From Bemisia tabaci (lineage: Eukaryota > Arthropoda > Insecta > Hemiptera > Aleyrodidae), in assembly GCF_918797505.1 (NCBI RefSeq), contig NC_092798.1:13649305-13713304 (forward strand): a DNA stretch of 64,000 nucleotides, written 5' to 3'. The notes under the pieces are model-generated. The model saw only the letters and a program-made list of their open reading frames with translations, had not been told where the DNA came from and did no database searches. Below, piece by piece: positions 33,153 through 43,234 of the stretch (its first letter is position 1; every line of letters starts with the position of its first letter). Position numbers and translations under genes: made by a program.

Positions 33153-36100
33153 GTAAGTTCATTTTCAACACGATTATCTGCTTTGAGATTAATCATTCCG
33201 AAATTTAAAACAAGAGTTGATTCACATCATTTCAAATGCAGTGCAACGTGGGTAACAAATACAAATGTGCGTTTCCCTGATGAGATGAAAGATGAAACCA
33301 TGGTGAAAGAAACCAAAGGTTTCTATACCTCGATGGATGACGTCAGAAACCGAATTTTTCAAAGCGCGATATCTCGGCTAAGATTATACGAAGAAAGAGA
33401 CTGGACAGATCTTATTATTTTAAGCTAATCTACAGGAATCAAGCACCAAGAAACGAATCTATGACCAGCTCAACTGACCCATTAAAATAATACAGTTCAT
33501 TATTCATTCTGATTGATTTTAATCCCTCCTTTTCAGCTGTTGGAACTTCCCGAGTATAAAAATAGCAGACGAGTCTCGGTTTTTTTGAGTCGCGAAGATG
33601 AAGTTTCGACGGACGCGATAGTGATTGATCTGCTGAAATCCAACAAATCCTGCTATATCCCGAAGTAAGTCTAGTCATCGCTCCATCATTTTATTCTGTC
33701 TTATATCTCCTGACCTCACTCAATATTCTCCGAGAATTCTGTCTGCCGTATGCGCGAATTGAACTTTTGCGTCATTAGTGATGACGCAGAGAGCCGAAAC
33801 TGATAAGAACTTATTGGAGAGAAATCGAGGTCACTCGAGGATTCAAGTGACTATGAAGAGAGCGACCATTTTAATCGGTGGATGTTAAAAAAAATAATAA
33901 GTCGGTGTGCCTGAGAGCAAGTCAAAGAGTTTTCAGGGTTGCCATAGAATTTAGCAAATGAAATTCTCTGATATTTCCCTGATTTCACTGACAAATTTGA
34001 GTGAAATTCCCTGATTATTGAAAATGTACGAGATAGTCAAAAAGATTTTGACAAACCTGCCTAGTTTGTACTGAATCATGGGCAACTTGTTACTGAAACT
34101 TCGGCGAGGAGTGACAGAAAAGACTCATTTTTTGGATACGTCAGATATTTTTGTAGACTGATGCACATTCGAATGCATGTCATTTAACAGTACGGATCTA
34201 CCTACGAAACCTATTCAATGGACCACTAGACACGGTACGAATTTCAGCATTCTGATACATGTTTCTGGACAAAAATTTCACGTAGAACACGATGCGCACA
34301 TAGAAAATTACCGAAATTCACTCCTTACGAAGATATTTGATGATTCTTGATGCGTGAATTCAAACCACCCGCTCATTAAAACTCAATGCTCTACGTGATT
34401 CACATCGCGCGCTAAACGTTATCATGGCAGTCTCTGCGATGTAAAAATCTGGCAACCTCAGTCTTGACGCTTTGGCTCAGCTGTAGCAAATTGCTTAAAG
34501 TTTGAACAACACGTGATGGAAAATGAACATTGCTCGATTGAGAGGCTTGCAGAAACCGTTATAGTGCGCGATTTGACTCGCGTAGAGCTTTGAGTTTCTT
34601 GTGAGCGGGCAGTTCGAATTCCTTGTAGCCAATGTGAAATAAAAACGTTAATATCTTTGTTAGGAGTTGGTTTCAGTAATTCCCGTTGTGTGAATCGTGT
34701 TCTACGTGAAATTCTGATTACGAAACATGTATCAGATTGCTTAAATTCGTACCTTGTCTAGTGGTCCATTATAAAACATTTTGTGTTTAGACAGCTGACT
34801 GGAGATGACATGGAAATGGTGAAGATTGAATCAGTAGAGGAATTAAAGACACTGCCTAAAAACTCATTTGGTATTCGTGAAGTGCCCGCCTCAGAGGAGA
34901 GAGAGGACGCTTTGGCCTCAGGTAAGGGAATTTGCTTCTCATAGTACAGTTGCAAAATTACAATTAAACGTGACATTACCATTTCATACTTTATCATACT
35001 GCCATTGTAAAAGTTACGAAAATTCTTCATCGTCCTGAATATACTTTTCGCTATGGTGATGATTATCTAACGATAATTCTCGAGATTTTCGGTGAAAAAA
35101 ATGACGATGTCATGCGCAAAAGAAAAAGGCGATGCTATTTTTGCTTCCGATGACCTGGTCTACACGAAAGTCCAAATTCTTAAGAAATTTCCTAAACCTG
35201 AACCAGAGACCGAGAAATCGCATAGAATGTGCCTCACATGTGAAGATTTACATTAGCCTAAACAACACCTGAAGGAGTCTAAAATCAAATTTCGAGCAGC
35301 CTATGGAGTGAGGACTTGAGGAGGTTGGCTGTATGCGATCGACTCCAGTCGAAACGGTGTTTAAAACGCCTTCAATTCCACCGCATGCAACATGCGACAC
35401 AAACGAAGTGCGACGTGTATACTGCGTCGCGTCGTTGTCTGTCGTGCTCGTGCCTCATGTCATATTATTCTGCCGTGCTAAGAAAGAACGCCGTAAGAGC
35501 CTTTAAATGTTGCCAAGTCTCCTTCGATAAAAACCGAATGTACTGGGAAAATTGGAAATACTTTTTTCAAAAATATTCAGACAATTTTGTACGCAGTTTA
35601 ATCTAAATTATCTAAAAATTTCAAGGAAAAAATGTATGAATGTCGTCAAAAATGCATGTTTTACTGAGGGAAATTTTGCAGCTCCTGAATGTTCATACGG
35701 TTTTCTTCCTTAGCACGGCAGTTTTATCGTACGGCAAAAAGCGCTCTTGGCAGTGTCTTTGCTAGCTGATAAAGTTTTGACTTGGATCAGTGATAAGGCA
35801 TTTACTTCAAATTAATAACAGATCCAATAAAATCACCGACTAATTTCACTCTGCCTCCTTGTGTTCTTCTGTGCTGTGATTTTGAAGAAAAACGCCGCAT
35901 AAGCATTCGAATGTTGCCAAAGTGCCTCTCAGAAAGTATTTACTTTTGAAAAACTTTATCAATATTTCTCCTTAAAATATTCAGTCACTCAAGCTCAAAT
36001 TACGAACAATATATCCTCTAAAATTTGGAGGAAAAATAAATAGAGATTGTTCCGAAAGTTTGTGATTTATAGAAGAAGGTTTGGCAACGCCTAAGGGTTC

Positions 36101-36404
36101 AAACGACGTTTTTCCTTTGCAGTATGTCCCTCCCTCTCAAATTAATCCAGTGCGCGTTTACAGTTGATTTAATCGAATCGTCTTGTTTTCAGGAGGTCTT
36201 GACCTGATGATTCTGCCTGGTCTAGCTTTCACAGCAACGGGCAAAAGGTTAGGCAAAGGCAAAGGATACTACGACCGATATATCTTGAAAGCGCGGAAAG
36301 TTCGCCCGCCAGTTCTTGTTGGAATTGCTTTTAGGCAACAAATTGTCCCTGATATTCCAGTCACCGAAAATGATATTGATGCAGATATTGTCATCAGTCC
36401 ATGA
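33048..36404 (+). CDS. Mthfs: 5-formyltetrahydrofolate cyclo-ligase (methenyl-THF synthetase), copy 1
   Basis: Four coding exons, 33048-33152, 33537-33664, 34791-34921 and 36193-36404, join in frame to 576 nt and 191 aa, close to the roughly 200 aa usual for animal MTHFS. All introns are GT-AG with phases 0, 2 and 1. The enzyme makes 5,10-methenyl-THF from 5-formyl-THF using ATP and Mg2+, normally in the cytosol. Visible marks are the N-terminal KRALR (residues 6-10, ATP-phosphate contact in the family), the GGLDLMILPGLAF block (122-134) and the signature RLGKGKGYYDRYI (140-152). The usual PRY before the third exon is PKQ here. I chose the ATG at 33048 because it gives the family N-terminus. 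A splice acceptor (cttttcattccag, ending 33029) just upstream suggests a non-coding first exon. A polyadenylation signal AATAAA is at 37044. Copies 2 and 3 follow on the same strand. Confidence 0.95.
33290..33487. mobile_element. T13 MITE piece inside Mthfs intron 1
   Basis: ccatggtgaaagaaaccaaa, ggatgacgtcagaaaccga and aagcgcgatatctcggctaa match 50907-51293. The end ccagctcaactgacccatt is the terminal repeat. Confidence 0.7.
33537..33664 (+). CDS. Mthfs: Mthfs copy 1, coding exon 2
   Basis: 128 nt, after ccctccttttcag and before gtaagtc. Encodes residues 36-77 and two bases of K78. LPEYKNSRRVSVFLS corresponds to the family's substrate-side region. Exon length is identical in copies 2 and 3. 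Confidence 0.95.
33930..34060. repeat. T9 (ttccctga) repeat remnant in intron 2
   Basis: attctctgatatttccctga and gtgaaattccctgattattg match the repeat seen near 9060-9260, 11750-12130 and 15130-15700. Confidence 0.55.
34219..34768. mobile_element. T4 element (550 bp) in Mthfs intron 2
   Basis: Starts tggaccactagacacggtac and ends gtaccttgtctagtggtcca. Long subterminal inverted repeats contain atttcacgtagaacacgat. The second copy at 44747-45296 is also exactly 550 bp. Its right end is only 22 nt upstream of exon 3. Confidence 0.93.
34791..34921 (+). CDS. Mthfs: Mthfs copy 1, coding exon 3
   Basis: 131 nt, after cattttgtgtttag and before gtaaggg. Encodes K78 to the first base of G122, including DDMEMVKIES and LPKNSFGIREVP, which match the animal enzyme. 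Confidence 0.95.
35471..35720. mobile_element. T1 MITE in Mthfs intron 3
   Basis: Starts tgccgtgctaagaaagaacg and ends ttttcttccttagcacggca; 250 bp with well-kept terminal repeats. Confidence 0.92.
35872..36123. mobile_element. T1 MITE in Mthfs intron 3, second copy
   Basis: Left tgctgtgattttgaagaaaa, right aacgacgtttttcctttgca. It belongs to the cattcgaatgttgcc subfamily. It lies about 70 nt before exon 4. Confidence 0.85.
36193..36404 (+). CDS. Mthfs: Mthfs copy 1, terminal coding exon
   Basis: 212 nt after cttgttttcag, ending TGA at 36402-36404. Encodes the catalytic C-terminal half: PGLAF, RLGKGKGYYDRY, then VLVGIAFRQQIVPDIPV and ENDIDADIVIS. Every position usually invariant in the ATP loop is present. 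Confidence 0.96.
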
Positions 36405-37964
36405 TAACTGTTCATCAATTATTCCTCAGCCTACACTTAAAAACATCTCAAAAGAAGTGGCAAAGGAGTCAAATAGGAGCCATGTGTTCGTAACTAGCGA
36501 GACGAATGAAGTTATACTATTTAAAATTACTTAAAATTGCTGTCGATGTTATTTATAAGTTTGCCATTCCAATTTCAACATTCCGCATTGATTCAAGAAT
36601 TTTAAAAGATCGTTCTAGTTTGAAAATTTGTGAAATAATGCAATTGTCGATGTGCCTTTAAAATGTTTAAGTGTGTTCAAAAATATAGAAGATAATTCAT
36701 AAAAGAGACTCAATGGTTTTCCGTTCACCTTTCTTCATCATTTGATTTAAACATCCAATTGATACATTCATATTTCATAAGATCCCTCAAGTAGTCTAAA
36801 AAACATCGAAAGAGATGAATCAACGATAGTAAAAGACGTAAGTAGCGATCTCTTACGCTTGGTTCAGTCAGAGTTGATGTTTTTTATCATCTCTTGAAGC
36901 CACGTGCACCGATGATGCCAAAGTGAGCATACGAATTGATCGAATAATCTTAAGACTCTTATCAACTGACTCGCTTGCTTTTCAGTGACAAGACTTGCGT
37001 TGTCAAACTTAGCAATGTTTTTGAACTATTTGTGTATAAGAACAATAAATAAAAACTCGATAGATATTGCCTTGAGAGACGTGGTTATAACTCCAGGTTC
37101 CTGCATCAGAGTATTTATTTTGTTCTATAATTTAGAGAAATTTCCAATACAATTACGGTCGTGGGTTTGATTGAGTTTTCCTTTTTAAACCACAATAACA
37201 CTGCAATCGGGCAACTTTTAACTCCTGAGAGAAGGGGCGAGGGAAACTTAAACAAAATTTCAAGAGCTATGCTTGGAAGTAGAGTTCATACTCCTTGTCT
37301 GTTTTTTGAACAACTAGGTCAAAATTACGTATTCAGTTTTTATTATGTTCGACCTGTGAGACCATTGTTATACCGGCAAAGTTAACCAATATGTTGGTGA
37401 CGAGTACGATGTATTTCCTTTCTTTCTCCCTAGACATTGTCAACAGAGGTGCGTATATTTTTTCCAGTTACTTGAACGTTAAATTTTCCTCCTGTTAGAT
37501 ACTTAAAACACCATGAGATATGTATGATGCTTCGCAGCCCGTGACAAGATGTGTACAACAATAAACAATTTAAACGGCGGGTAAGAAGGATTTTTTTTCA
37601 CACAAATAACACCAAAACGTTTCGGCTGAAAACTCAGCCTTCCTAAGTTCGATAAAAGGCAGTAAAAATGTTTATAGATCTCGGTTGCACCTGTCGAATT
37701 GAGAAGAATATTGCTCGAATGAATGTTGAATGTTGTTAAATTCCTGCTCCTAGATTAAGCCGATTTTTCCTATTAATACCCGAAAATAAGGATGCACTAA
37801 AATCAAAAGCTCTTTTCGAGCTCATGTGATGTTTTTTAAACAAGAAAAAAACATCACATGAGAGTCATCTGAAGACTCCAGAACAGACTCCAAATTTAAG
37901 CAGCATGTCATACGATCGCGTGAATATATAGTGCATTGTGCGTAATGTTAGACTACCTGCATTT
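36405..37964. other. 3' UTR of Mthfs copy 1 and spacer to copy 2
   Basis: AATAAA occurs at 37044-37049 and 37560-37565. The first would give a 3' UTR of about 650 nt. The part up to about 36720 is duplicated in degraded form at 41525-41621 and 42129-42345. No other exon was recognised. Confidence 0.55.
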
Positions 37965-38218
37965 GGATTGCATTTTGCAAAAAGGAACCACTAGCATTGC
38001 AATGTTGCTAAGATTGTGCAACTTCTTTTGTCTTCGAGGAAAAACCCGATTATCCATTCATAGTTTCTATTTAACTCGCTGAAAGCTGTTCTAAGACAAA
38101 AATTACCATCTAAATTTCATAGTTTTTCACGATTTCCGCAATTTCATTGCAAAAGATGAAGTTGCACAATCTTAGCATCATTGCAATGCTAGTGGTTCCT
38201 TTTTGCAAAATGCAATCC
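37965..38218. mobile_element. Palindromic MITE (ends ggattgcattttgcaaaaag)
   Basis: ggattgcattttgcaaaaag followed by gaaccactagcattgcaatg is mirrored by cattgcaatgctagtggttc and ctttttgcaaaatgcaatcc. Arms are about 60 bp and near-perfect. It lies between Mthfs copies 1 and 2, about 370 bp before the start of copy 2. Confidence 0.92.
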
Positions 38219-38588
38219 ATTTTGCAATCTGCAATTTCAAATCATGTTTTCAAATGTAAGCTGGTGGGAGCGTTGTCTTTTCCGAGATTTTACCCAGATA
38301 CATTGACGAAGCATATTGATCTGAAGATCAAGATTGCTAATGTTACCACAACTAGATATTTAAGGAGATGGCGTACTGCGCACTTCCGCCATTGTATTAA
38401 AAGAGCTAAATGTCAAAGTGTGTGGTCGAAGCTTCCGACAGAGATGCTCGTCTAAAAAAATTTAGGGGTACACACCTAGACACAGTTTAGAGGTGTCGCT
38501 TGCTAGCCAGCAGTGAGTACTAGTACTAGTATTAGTTCGCATTTATAATTTCAAAATGTGTATTTATTGCTTAGCCATATCAACAACA

Positions 38589-38684
38589 ATGGATAGAAAG
38601 GCTATGCGTATGTTAATCGCTATGCAAACCGAGGCCAATACTCAAGAGCAAAAAGACCAAGAGAGCAAAGAAATCAGGGAAAAG
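38589..38684 (+). CDS. MTHFS-like copy 2, coding exon 1
   Basis: 32 codons (MDRKAMRMLIAMQTEA...EIREK) before gtgagc, phase 0. Similarity to copy 1 is weak except at the RKAMR and EI..K ends, so this is the least certain exon. Confidence 0.65.
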
Positions 38685-41038
38685 GTGAGCATCTACTTAA
38701 TAGAACGTTGAAATCGCATGAAAGATGAAAATAGACAAAATTGTGTGCTATGAAAGTGTAGATTGGAATACCTGGGGCCACATTTAGCATACCTCTCTTA
38801 AACCTGTCGAACCGATAAGCCATAGGGCAAATCTACGAAAAGTGGCCAATTCCAGTCATGAACATTTTATTTGTAAAATGTGTTATAGGAACATCTCACA
38901 TGTCACCTATTCTGACGGCAAATAAGTGTTTTAAACGAATTATGACAGTTAAAATTGTGTAAGTCAATGTATTAAGCTTCATTTTCAGCTTTTAAATTTC
39001 ACGATGGTCAAGGTCATTATTGGTGGGTTGCAATGTTTACAGCCTCATAACCTTTTTTTTGTCTGATTTTTTCTGATTTTCGCTAATTTCATTGAAAATA
39101 CTTGTAGTTGAATGAACGATGTACTTGATTTAAAAAAAAAAAAAAACATATATACGTGTTTTTGTTTGCCAAAATGGCCGCTAAAACACGTTTCATTCCT
39201 TTGAATGAAGTGTTCACATCAAAATATGACCGTACAGCAGTCACTACCAAAATTTATTAGAAGATTACGGAAGGATTTAAAAGGCGAACTGACTCCATGG
39301 AACTTTTTTGGAACCTAAACCTTAAGATTTTCAAAATTAAAATTGATAAACTGAAACATTCCACAATATCTGGTTTCTATGTTTTTCATACGAACTCTTG
39401 CAAGAGAGAAGAATCCAGGATCATGCCCGCATCTAGACACTGTGTGAAATTTTGTTAAAGGAACTCTCCGTTTCATTCCAGCTTTTCGAAATGCAGAGAT
39501 ACAAAGATTCACTCAGAGTAGGCACCTATCTGAGTAGGCCAGAGCAAGTTGATACGATTGAAATAGTGAAAAAAATGGTACAAGAAAACAAAAAAGTCTT
39601 CATACCAAAGTAAGTCTTAGCGCTGCAGGTCAATAGAACCTTGATACTCTGTAAACGCGTAGAGCAGTTTCATGAGCTGCAATTTCCATAAATAATTTAC
39701 TCAAACGAAATATAATTTTTGAATAGATCTTCTAGAGCGGGGAATATCAATAATGTTGATAGGCAGTTAAAAGAACATCGGATTGCAAATGTATCTAGAA
39801 ATCCTAGAATTTAAGACTTAGGACCGTATTCAATGGCGTTATATAAAAACTCCTTACTTTAGAGGGCCCCATTTGCTTGACATGGTGATAAAGGGAGGTT
39901 TAAAGGGGTCTTCAGCATAGGATTAAAGAGGGACAATTTTGACCATCACCAGCATAACTTCGGTAATAGACACTTTCAAATGGTTATGATGATTTGCTTC
40001 TATAAAAAATGAAAAATTAGGACAAAAGAAAATATTTTCTGGAGGTAACCTATTTTTAGTGATTTATATTTATATCGTAATTATTTTTATTTTTAGGCGA
40101 ATAACTAATGACGATATAGATATGGTGCTGTATGATGGAAAGACCGATTTAAACGAGCTCCATCCGAACACTAGCGCATTTAAACCGCCGGACGTATGTG
40201 ATCCACAGCAAAGTGCCCTGGAAACTGGTTAGTTGTCGTGTGTCATCAACTAACTGAACCGATCAAACAACTGCCATCGACCTTAGGCCTTGTCTCCACG
40301 GGGCGTTTTCATGGGATTTGTCCCAAGTTCGAATCGCAGGAATGAAACTTCTGGGATTTTCCCCAGTTACCGTCTCCACGGGACGGGGCTCATACAGTCC
40401 TGCGACTAGTTTTCGCGGGAAGATAAATTGGTTAAAGTCGAGTATTTAACCGGGATTAAAATAATAATTGCACTCAATTGACAATTAGACACATTATTTT
40501 AACTAAACAAACATTAACAATGTAGTAATGAATAAAATATCGCACAATTCGTTTTCACTTCTTCCTCTTCTCTCAGTAGGTCCTAGGGGTACAAGTACCA
40601 TACTTGGTACTGGGAAAAATATTGATTAACTCAATATTTTTCCCAACTTCGTAAGTGGGATTTTTCCCTGGGACAAATCTCGTGAAACGGCTCGTGGAGA
40701 CGAGGCCTTACACGCCATGTATATTATTTTATTTACTGTGTGTCTCAGGTGGTCTGGATTTGCTACTCATAACTGGATTCGCATTTACTGAGACTGGTCG
40801 CCGACTTGGTGATCGGAGTGCAATTTTTGAAAAGTACGTCATGAGACTCCGAAAATTGTGTCCCAATACTACAGTCATTGGATTGGCATGGAAGCACCAA
40901 ATTGTCGACGCTATCCCTCAGTTCAACGAGGACATGCAGCGTCCGGACATAACAGTTGACATTGTTTTGCATGCGCATGAAGAGAATTTGGATCGGGGAT
41001 TTGAAAGGTCCCGTGCACCAAGGAATTATAGTAGATAG
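38589..41038 (+). CDS. Divergent MTHFS-like protein, copy 2 (likely pseudoenzyme)
   Basis: Exons 38589-38684, 39482-39609, 40097-40227 and 40749-41038 join in frame to 645 nt and 214 aa. Intron positions and phases (0, 2, 1) and the 128- and 131-nt internal exons equal those of copy 1, so this is a true duplicate with all splice sites intact. It matches MTHFS through LSRPEQVDTIEI, DDIDMVLYDG and GGLDLLLITGFAF. The catalytic loop is not kept: PG becomes TG (127-128), and GKGKGYYD becomes GDRSAIFE (139-146). It also has a Cys/Trp-containing C-half and an unusual basic tail (RGFERSRAPRNYSR). With no frameshift or stop, it is probably expressed or was until recently, but ATP-dependent cyclo-ligase activity is unlikely. 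An in-frame ATG at 38556 would add 11 residues; I prefer 38589 because an acceptor (tatttattgcttag) ends at 38574. Confidence 0.8.
39482..39609 (+). CDS. MTHFS-like copy 2, coding exon 2
   Basis: 128 nt between ctccgtttcattccag and gtaagtc. Encodes YKDSLRVGTYLSRPEQVDTI and ends in KKVFIPK, aligning without gaps to exon 2 of copies 1 and 3. Confidence 0.9.
40097..40227 (+). CDS. MTHFS-like copy 2, coding exon 3
   Basis: 131 nt after tttatttttag, before gttagttg. Encodes RITNDDIDMVLYDGKTDLNE and ends PQQSALETG, aligned with exon 3 of copy 1. Confidence 0.9.
40285..40708. mobile_element. T5 element in intron 3 of copy 2
   Basis: Starts aggccttgtctccacgggg and ends cgtggagacgaggcct, with inner inverted pieces (tgggatttgtcccaag, gggatttttccctgggac). 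A second copy at 42390-42820 is near-identical. It fills most of the 521-nt intron. Confidence 0.93.
40749..41038 (+). CDS. MTHFS-like copy 2, terminal coding exon
   Basis: 290 nt after actgtgtgtctcag, ending TAG at 41036-41038. GGLDLLLITGFAFTETGRRL is recognisably MTHFS. The next 8 residues have lost the ATP-binding glycines and the YYD. VIGLAWKHQIVDAIPQF again follows the family. The frame runs about 26 codons longer than copy 1. Confidence 0.9.
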
Positions 41039-41149
41039 AAATTATGAGGTTCACGATGAATTAATAATAGGTAAGTGAAATCGGGTTACACTAGTTTTTC
41101 ACCCCGATTCACTCATCCCACCCTGGGGAATCCAAACCAAACAAATCCA

Positions 41150-41184
41150 ACCTTTTGATACGATATTAATGCAGATATTGTCAG
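41150..41184 (+). pseudogene. Scrap of an MTHFS terminal exon
   Basis: gatattaatgcagatattgtc matches the DIDADIVI codons of copy 1. It is truncated on the right by a T3 MITE starting at 41185. Too short to say more. Confidence 0.5.
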
Positions 41185-41446
41185 AATTGGACCGCGTTTT
41201 AACAGACAGGAACCAAGCCACATCAGCTATTGCCAATTTTAACTGGGCAATTTAATTTTTTACGAGAAAACGTTTGTGCGGATCCCTTTGAAAATGCTAA
41301 GGAATATGCTTCGTACTATGGAGAAAATTCACTGAAATTTGCACGAAAATCCGCACAACTGTTTTCATGTATAAAATTTAATTAGCCGATTGAATTTAGC
41401 AATAGCTGATGTGGCTTGGGTCCTTTCTGTTTAACGCGGTCCAATT
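41185..41446. mobile_element. T3 MITE between MTHFS fragments
   Basis: Starts aattggaccgcgttttaaca and ends ctgtttaacgcggtccaatt. It is the best-preserved T3 copy in the window. Confidence 0.92.
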
Positions 41447-41452
41447 GTTCAT

Positions 41453-41524
41453 AGGCAACTAGGTCTTCCTGATATTCCCGTCACCGAAAATAATGTTGAT
41501 GCAGATATTGTCGTCAGTCCATAG
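41453..41524 (+). pseudogene. Orphan 3' end of an MTHFS terminal exon
   Basis: 24 codons including the stop (RQLGLPDIPVTENNVDADIV, then VSP and TAG) match the last 24 codons of copy 1 with no indel. Several differences are silent. The T3 MITE lies 6 bp upstream and no catalytic part precedes it. It may be a decayed gene copy. A use as an alternative last exon is possible but unsupported. Confidence 0.75.
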
Positions 41525-42345
41525 TATTTGCTCATTATTTATTTCTCGCCCTACACTTAGAAACAACTCAACATACGTGGCAAATGATTGACTAGAAGTA
41601 GGACCCATGACTTGCTACCATAATGGAGATGTTGCATGTGTGAGGGATTTGCAATTTGACAGTTGTTTCTTATGTAAAAGTTCGCGAGAAACACGATGGT
41701 GCCACTGGTTTTCTCTGAAATCATCTCCCAAGGTCAAAAAAGCTCTCAAAGTGAGGCCAAAATGGAGGGGATATCCCACGCTATCCTGAGAGTCCACCTC
41801 TACATCAAGACAAACTCTCCATTCAAAGATAGGGAGCAAATACATTGACAGGGCTGCCACTTCATTTGGGGACTCCAAAACTGAAAACACGGCAACCCTG
41901 CTAATGTATTTGCTTCCTATCTTTGCATGGAGAGTTTGTTTTGATGTAGAGGTGGACTCTCAGGGTAGGGCGGGATATCCCCTCCATTTGGGCCTCACTT
42001 TGAGAGCTTTTTTTGTGCTTGGGAGATGATTTCAGAGAAAACCAGTGGCACCATCGTGTTTCTCGCGAACTTTTACATAAGAATTAACAGTCAAATCGCA
42101 AATCCCTCACACATGCAACATCTCCATTAGGGAGAGCAAAAAAATACCTAATTTCAACGAAACAAAATTTCCATCGACGTATATTCATAAGTTTGCAACT
42201 CCAATTTCTACATATCGCATGGTTAAAATATTTCAAAAGCGAGTTATTTTATGCGCAATTTAGGAGATAATGATATAGCTACGCCTTTTTAAATGTTAAG
42301 ATGTTGTGTTCAAAAATATGAAAGATAATTCACATATGAAACTTA
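41525..42345 (+). pseudogene. Duplicated MTHFS 3' UTR, split by a fold-back element
   Basis: 41525-41600 matches 36405-36480 (ctacacttagaaacaactca against ctacacttaaaaacatctca). 42170-42345 matches about 36545-36715 (ttcataagtttgcaactcca; gttcaaaaatatgaaagata). The gap is the inserted element at 41622-42128. Confidence 0.75.
41622..42128. mobile_element. 507-bp fold-back element
   Basis: The left arm aatggagatgttgcatgtgt ... gagggatttgcaatttgaca mirrors the right arm ending caaatccctcacacatgcaa, catctccatt. Arms of about 240 bp are nearly perfect around a loop of about 20 bp (near 41870-41890). It interrupts the duplicated 3' UTR. Confidence 0.93.
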
Positions 42346-42389
42346 ACAATTTTTCTCTCACATTTCCTCGCAATTATCTAAGAATACTC

Positions 42390-42820
42390 AGGCCTTGTCT
42401 CCACGGGACGTTTTCATGGGATTTGTCCCAAGTTCGAATCGCAGGAATGAAACTTCTGGGATTTTTCCCAGTTACCGTCTCCACGGGACGGGGCTCATAC
42501 AGTCCTGCGACTAGTTTGCGCGGGAAGATAAATTAGTTAAAATCGAGTATTTAACCGGGATTAAAATAATAATTGCACTCAATTGACAATTAGACACATT
42601 ATTTTAACCAAACAAACATTGAAAATGTAGTAATGAATAAAATATCGCTCAATTCGTTTTCACTTCTTCTTCTTCTCTCATTGTCAGTGGATCCTAGGGG
42701 TACAAGTACCATACTTGGTACAGGGAAAAATATCGATTAACTCAATATTTTTACCAACTTCGAAAGTGGGATTTTTCCCTGGGACGAATCTCGTGAAACG
42801 GCTCGTGGAGACAAGGCCTT
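42390..42820. mobile_element. T5 element, second copy
   Basis: Near-identical to 40285-40708 and in the same orientation; starts aggccttgtctccacggg and ends cgtggagacaaggcctt. Confidence 0.93.
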
Positions 42821-43071
42821 AAATAAATCTAATACCAAAGTTTCAATAATATTTTCATTTTTCAAGATTCACAAACTTTTGCTTGCTTTTCTCTTACTCC
42901 AAAATTGTCGCACTCTTCGACTTTTCCTAACCTTCGAACAAAATTTCCACAAAAATGTATTTCCCTTTCATGCACGGTAGCTGCTGCTAAACGCTGCTCG
43001 AAAAATTCCCTGACTTTTCTTATGAATATCCCGACTTCCCTTGACTCTTCCTAAATAAGTACCCAGACTTT

Positions 43072-43234
43072 CAGTGGCGTGGTGTAGGTGATCGATTATA
43101 GATATTTCCCCATTTGAAGCTTCGGTAAAGAATCGATTATTAAGGTGTTCGTTGCAAACACCCTGTATATCGATCCTTTTTCATGGGTTTAAATCGCAGA
43201 TCAATCGATGTATCGCAAAGCAAGCTTGCCACTG
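43072..43234. mobile_element. T6 MITE, full length (163 bp)
   Basis: Starts cagtggcgtggtgtaggtg and ends gcaagcttgccactg. It contains the ggtgttcg hairpin and tttaaat core shared with 1-118 and 55496-55632. The cagtggcg terminus is reminiscent of hAT-type elements; that is an inference. Confidence 0.75.

Noticed and set aside
32919..33428. 169-codon open frame containing Mthfs exon 1
   Set aside because: It reads through the presumed 5' intron (AT-rich, hydrophobic codons) and intron 1. Only 33048-33152 matches the family.
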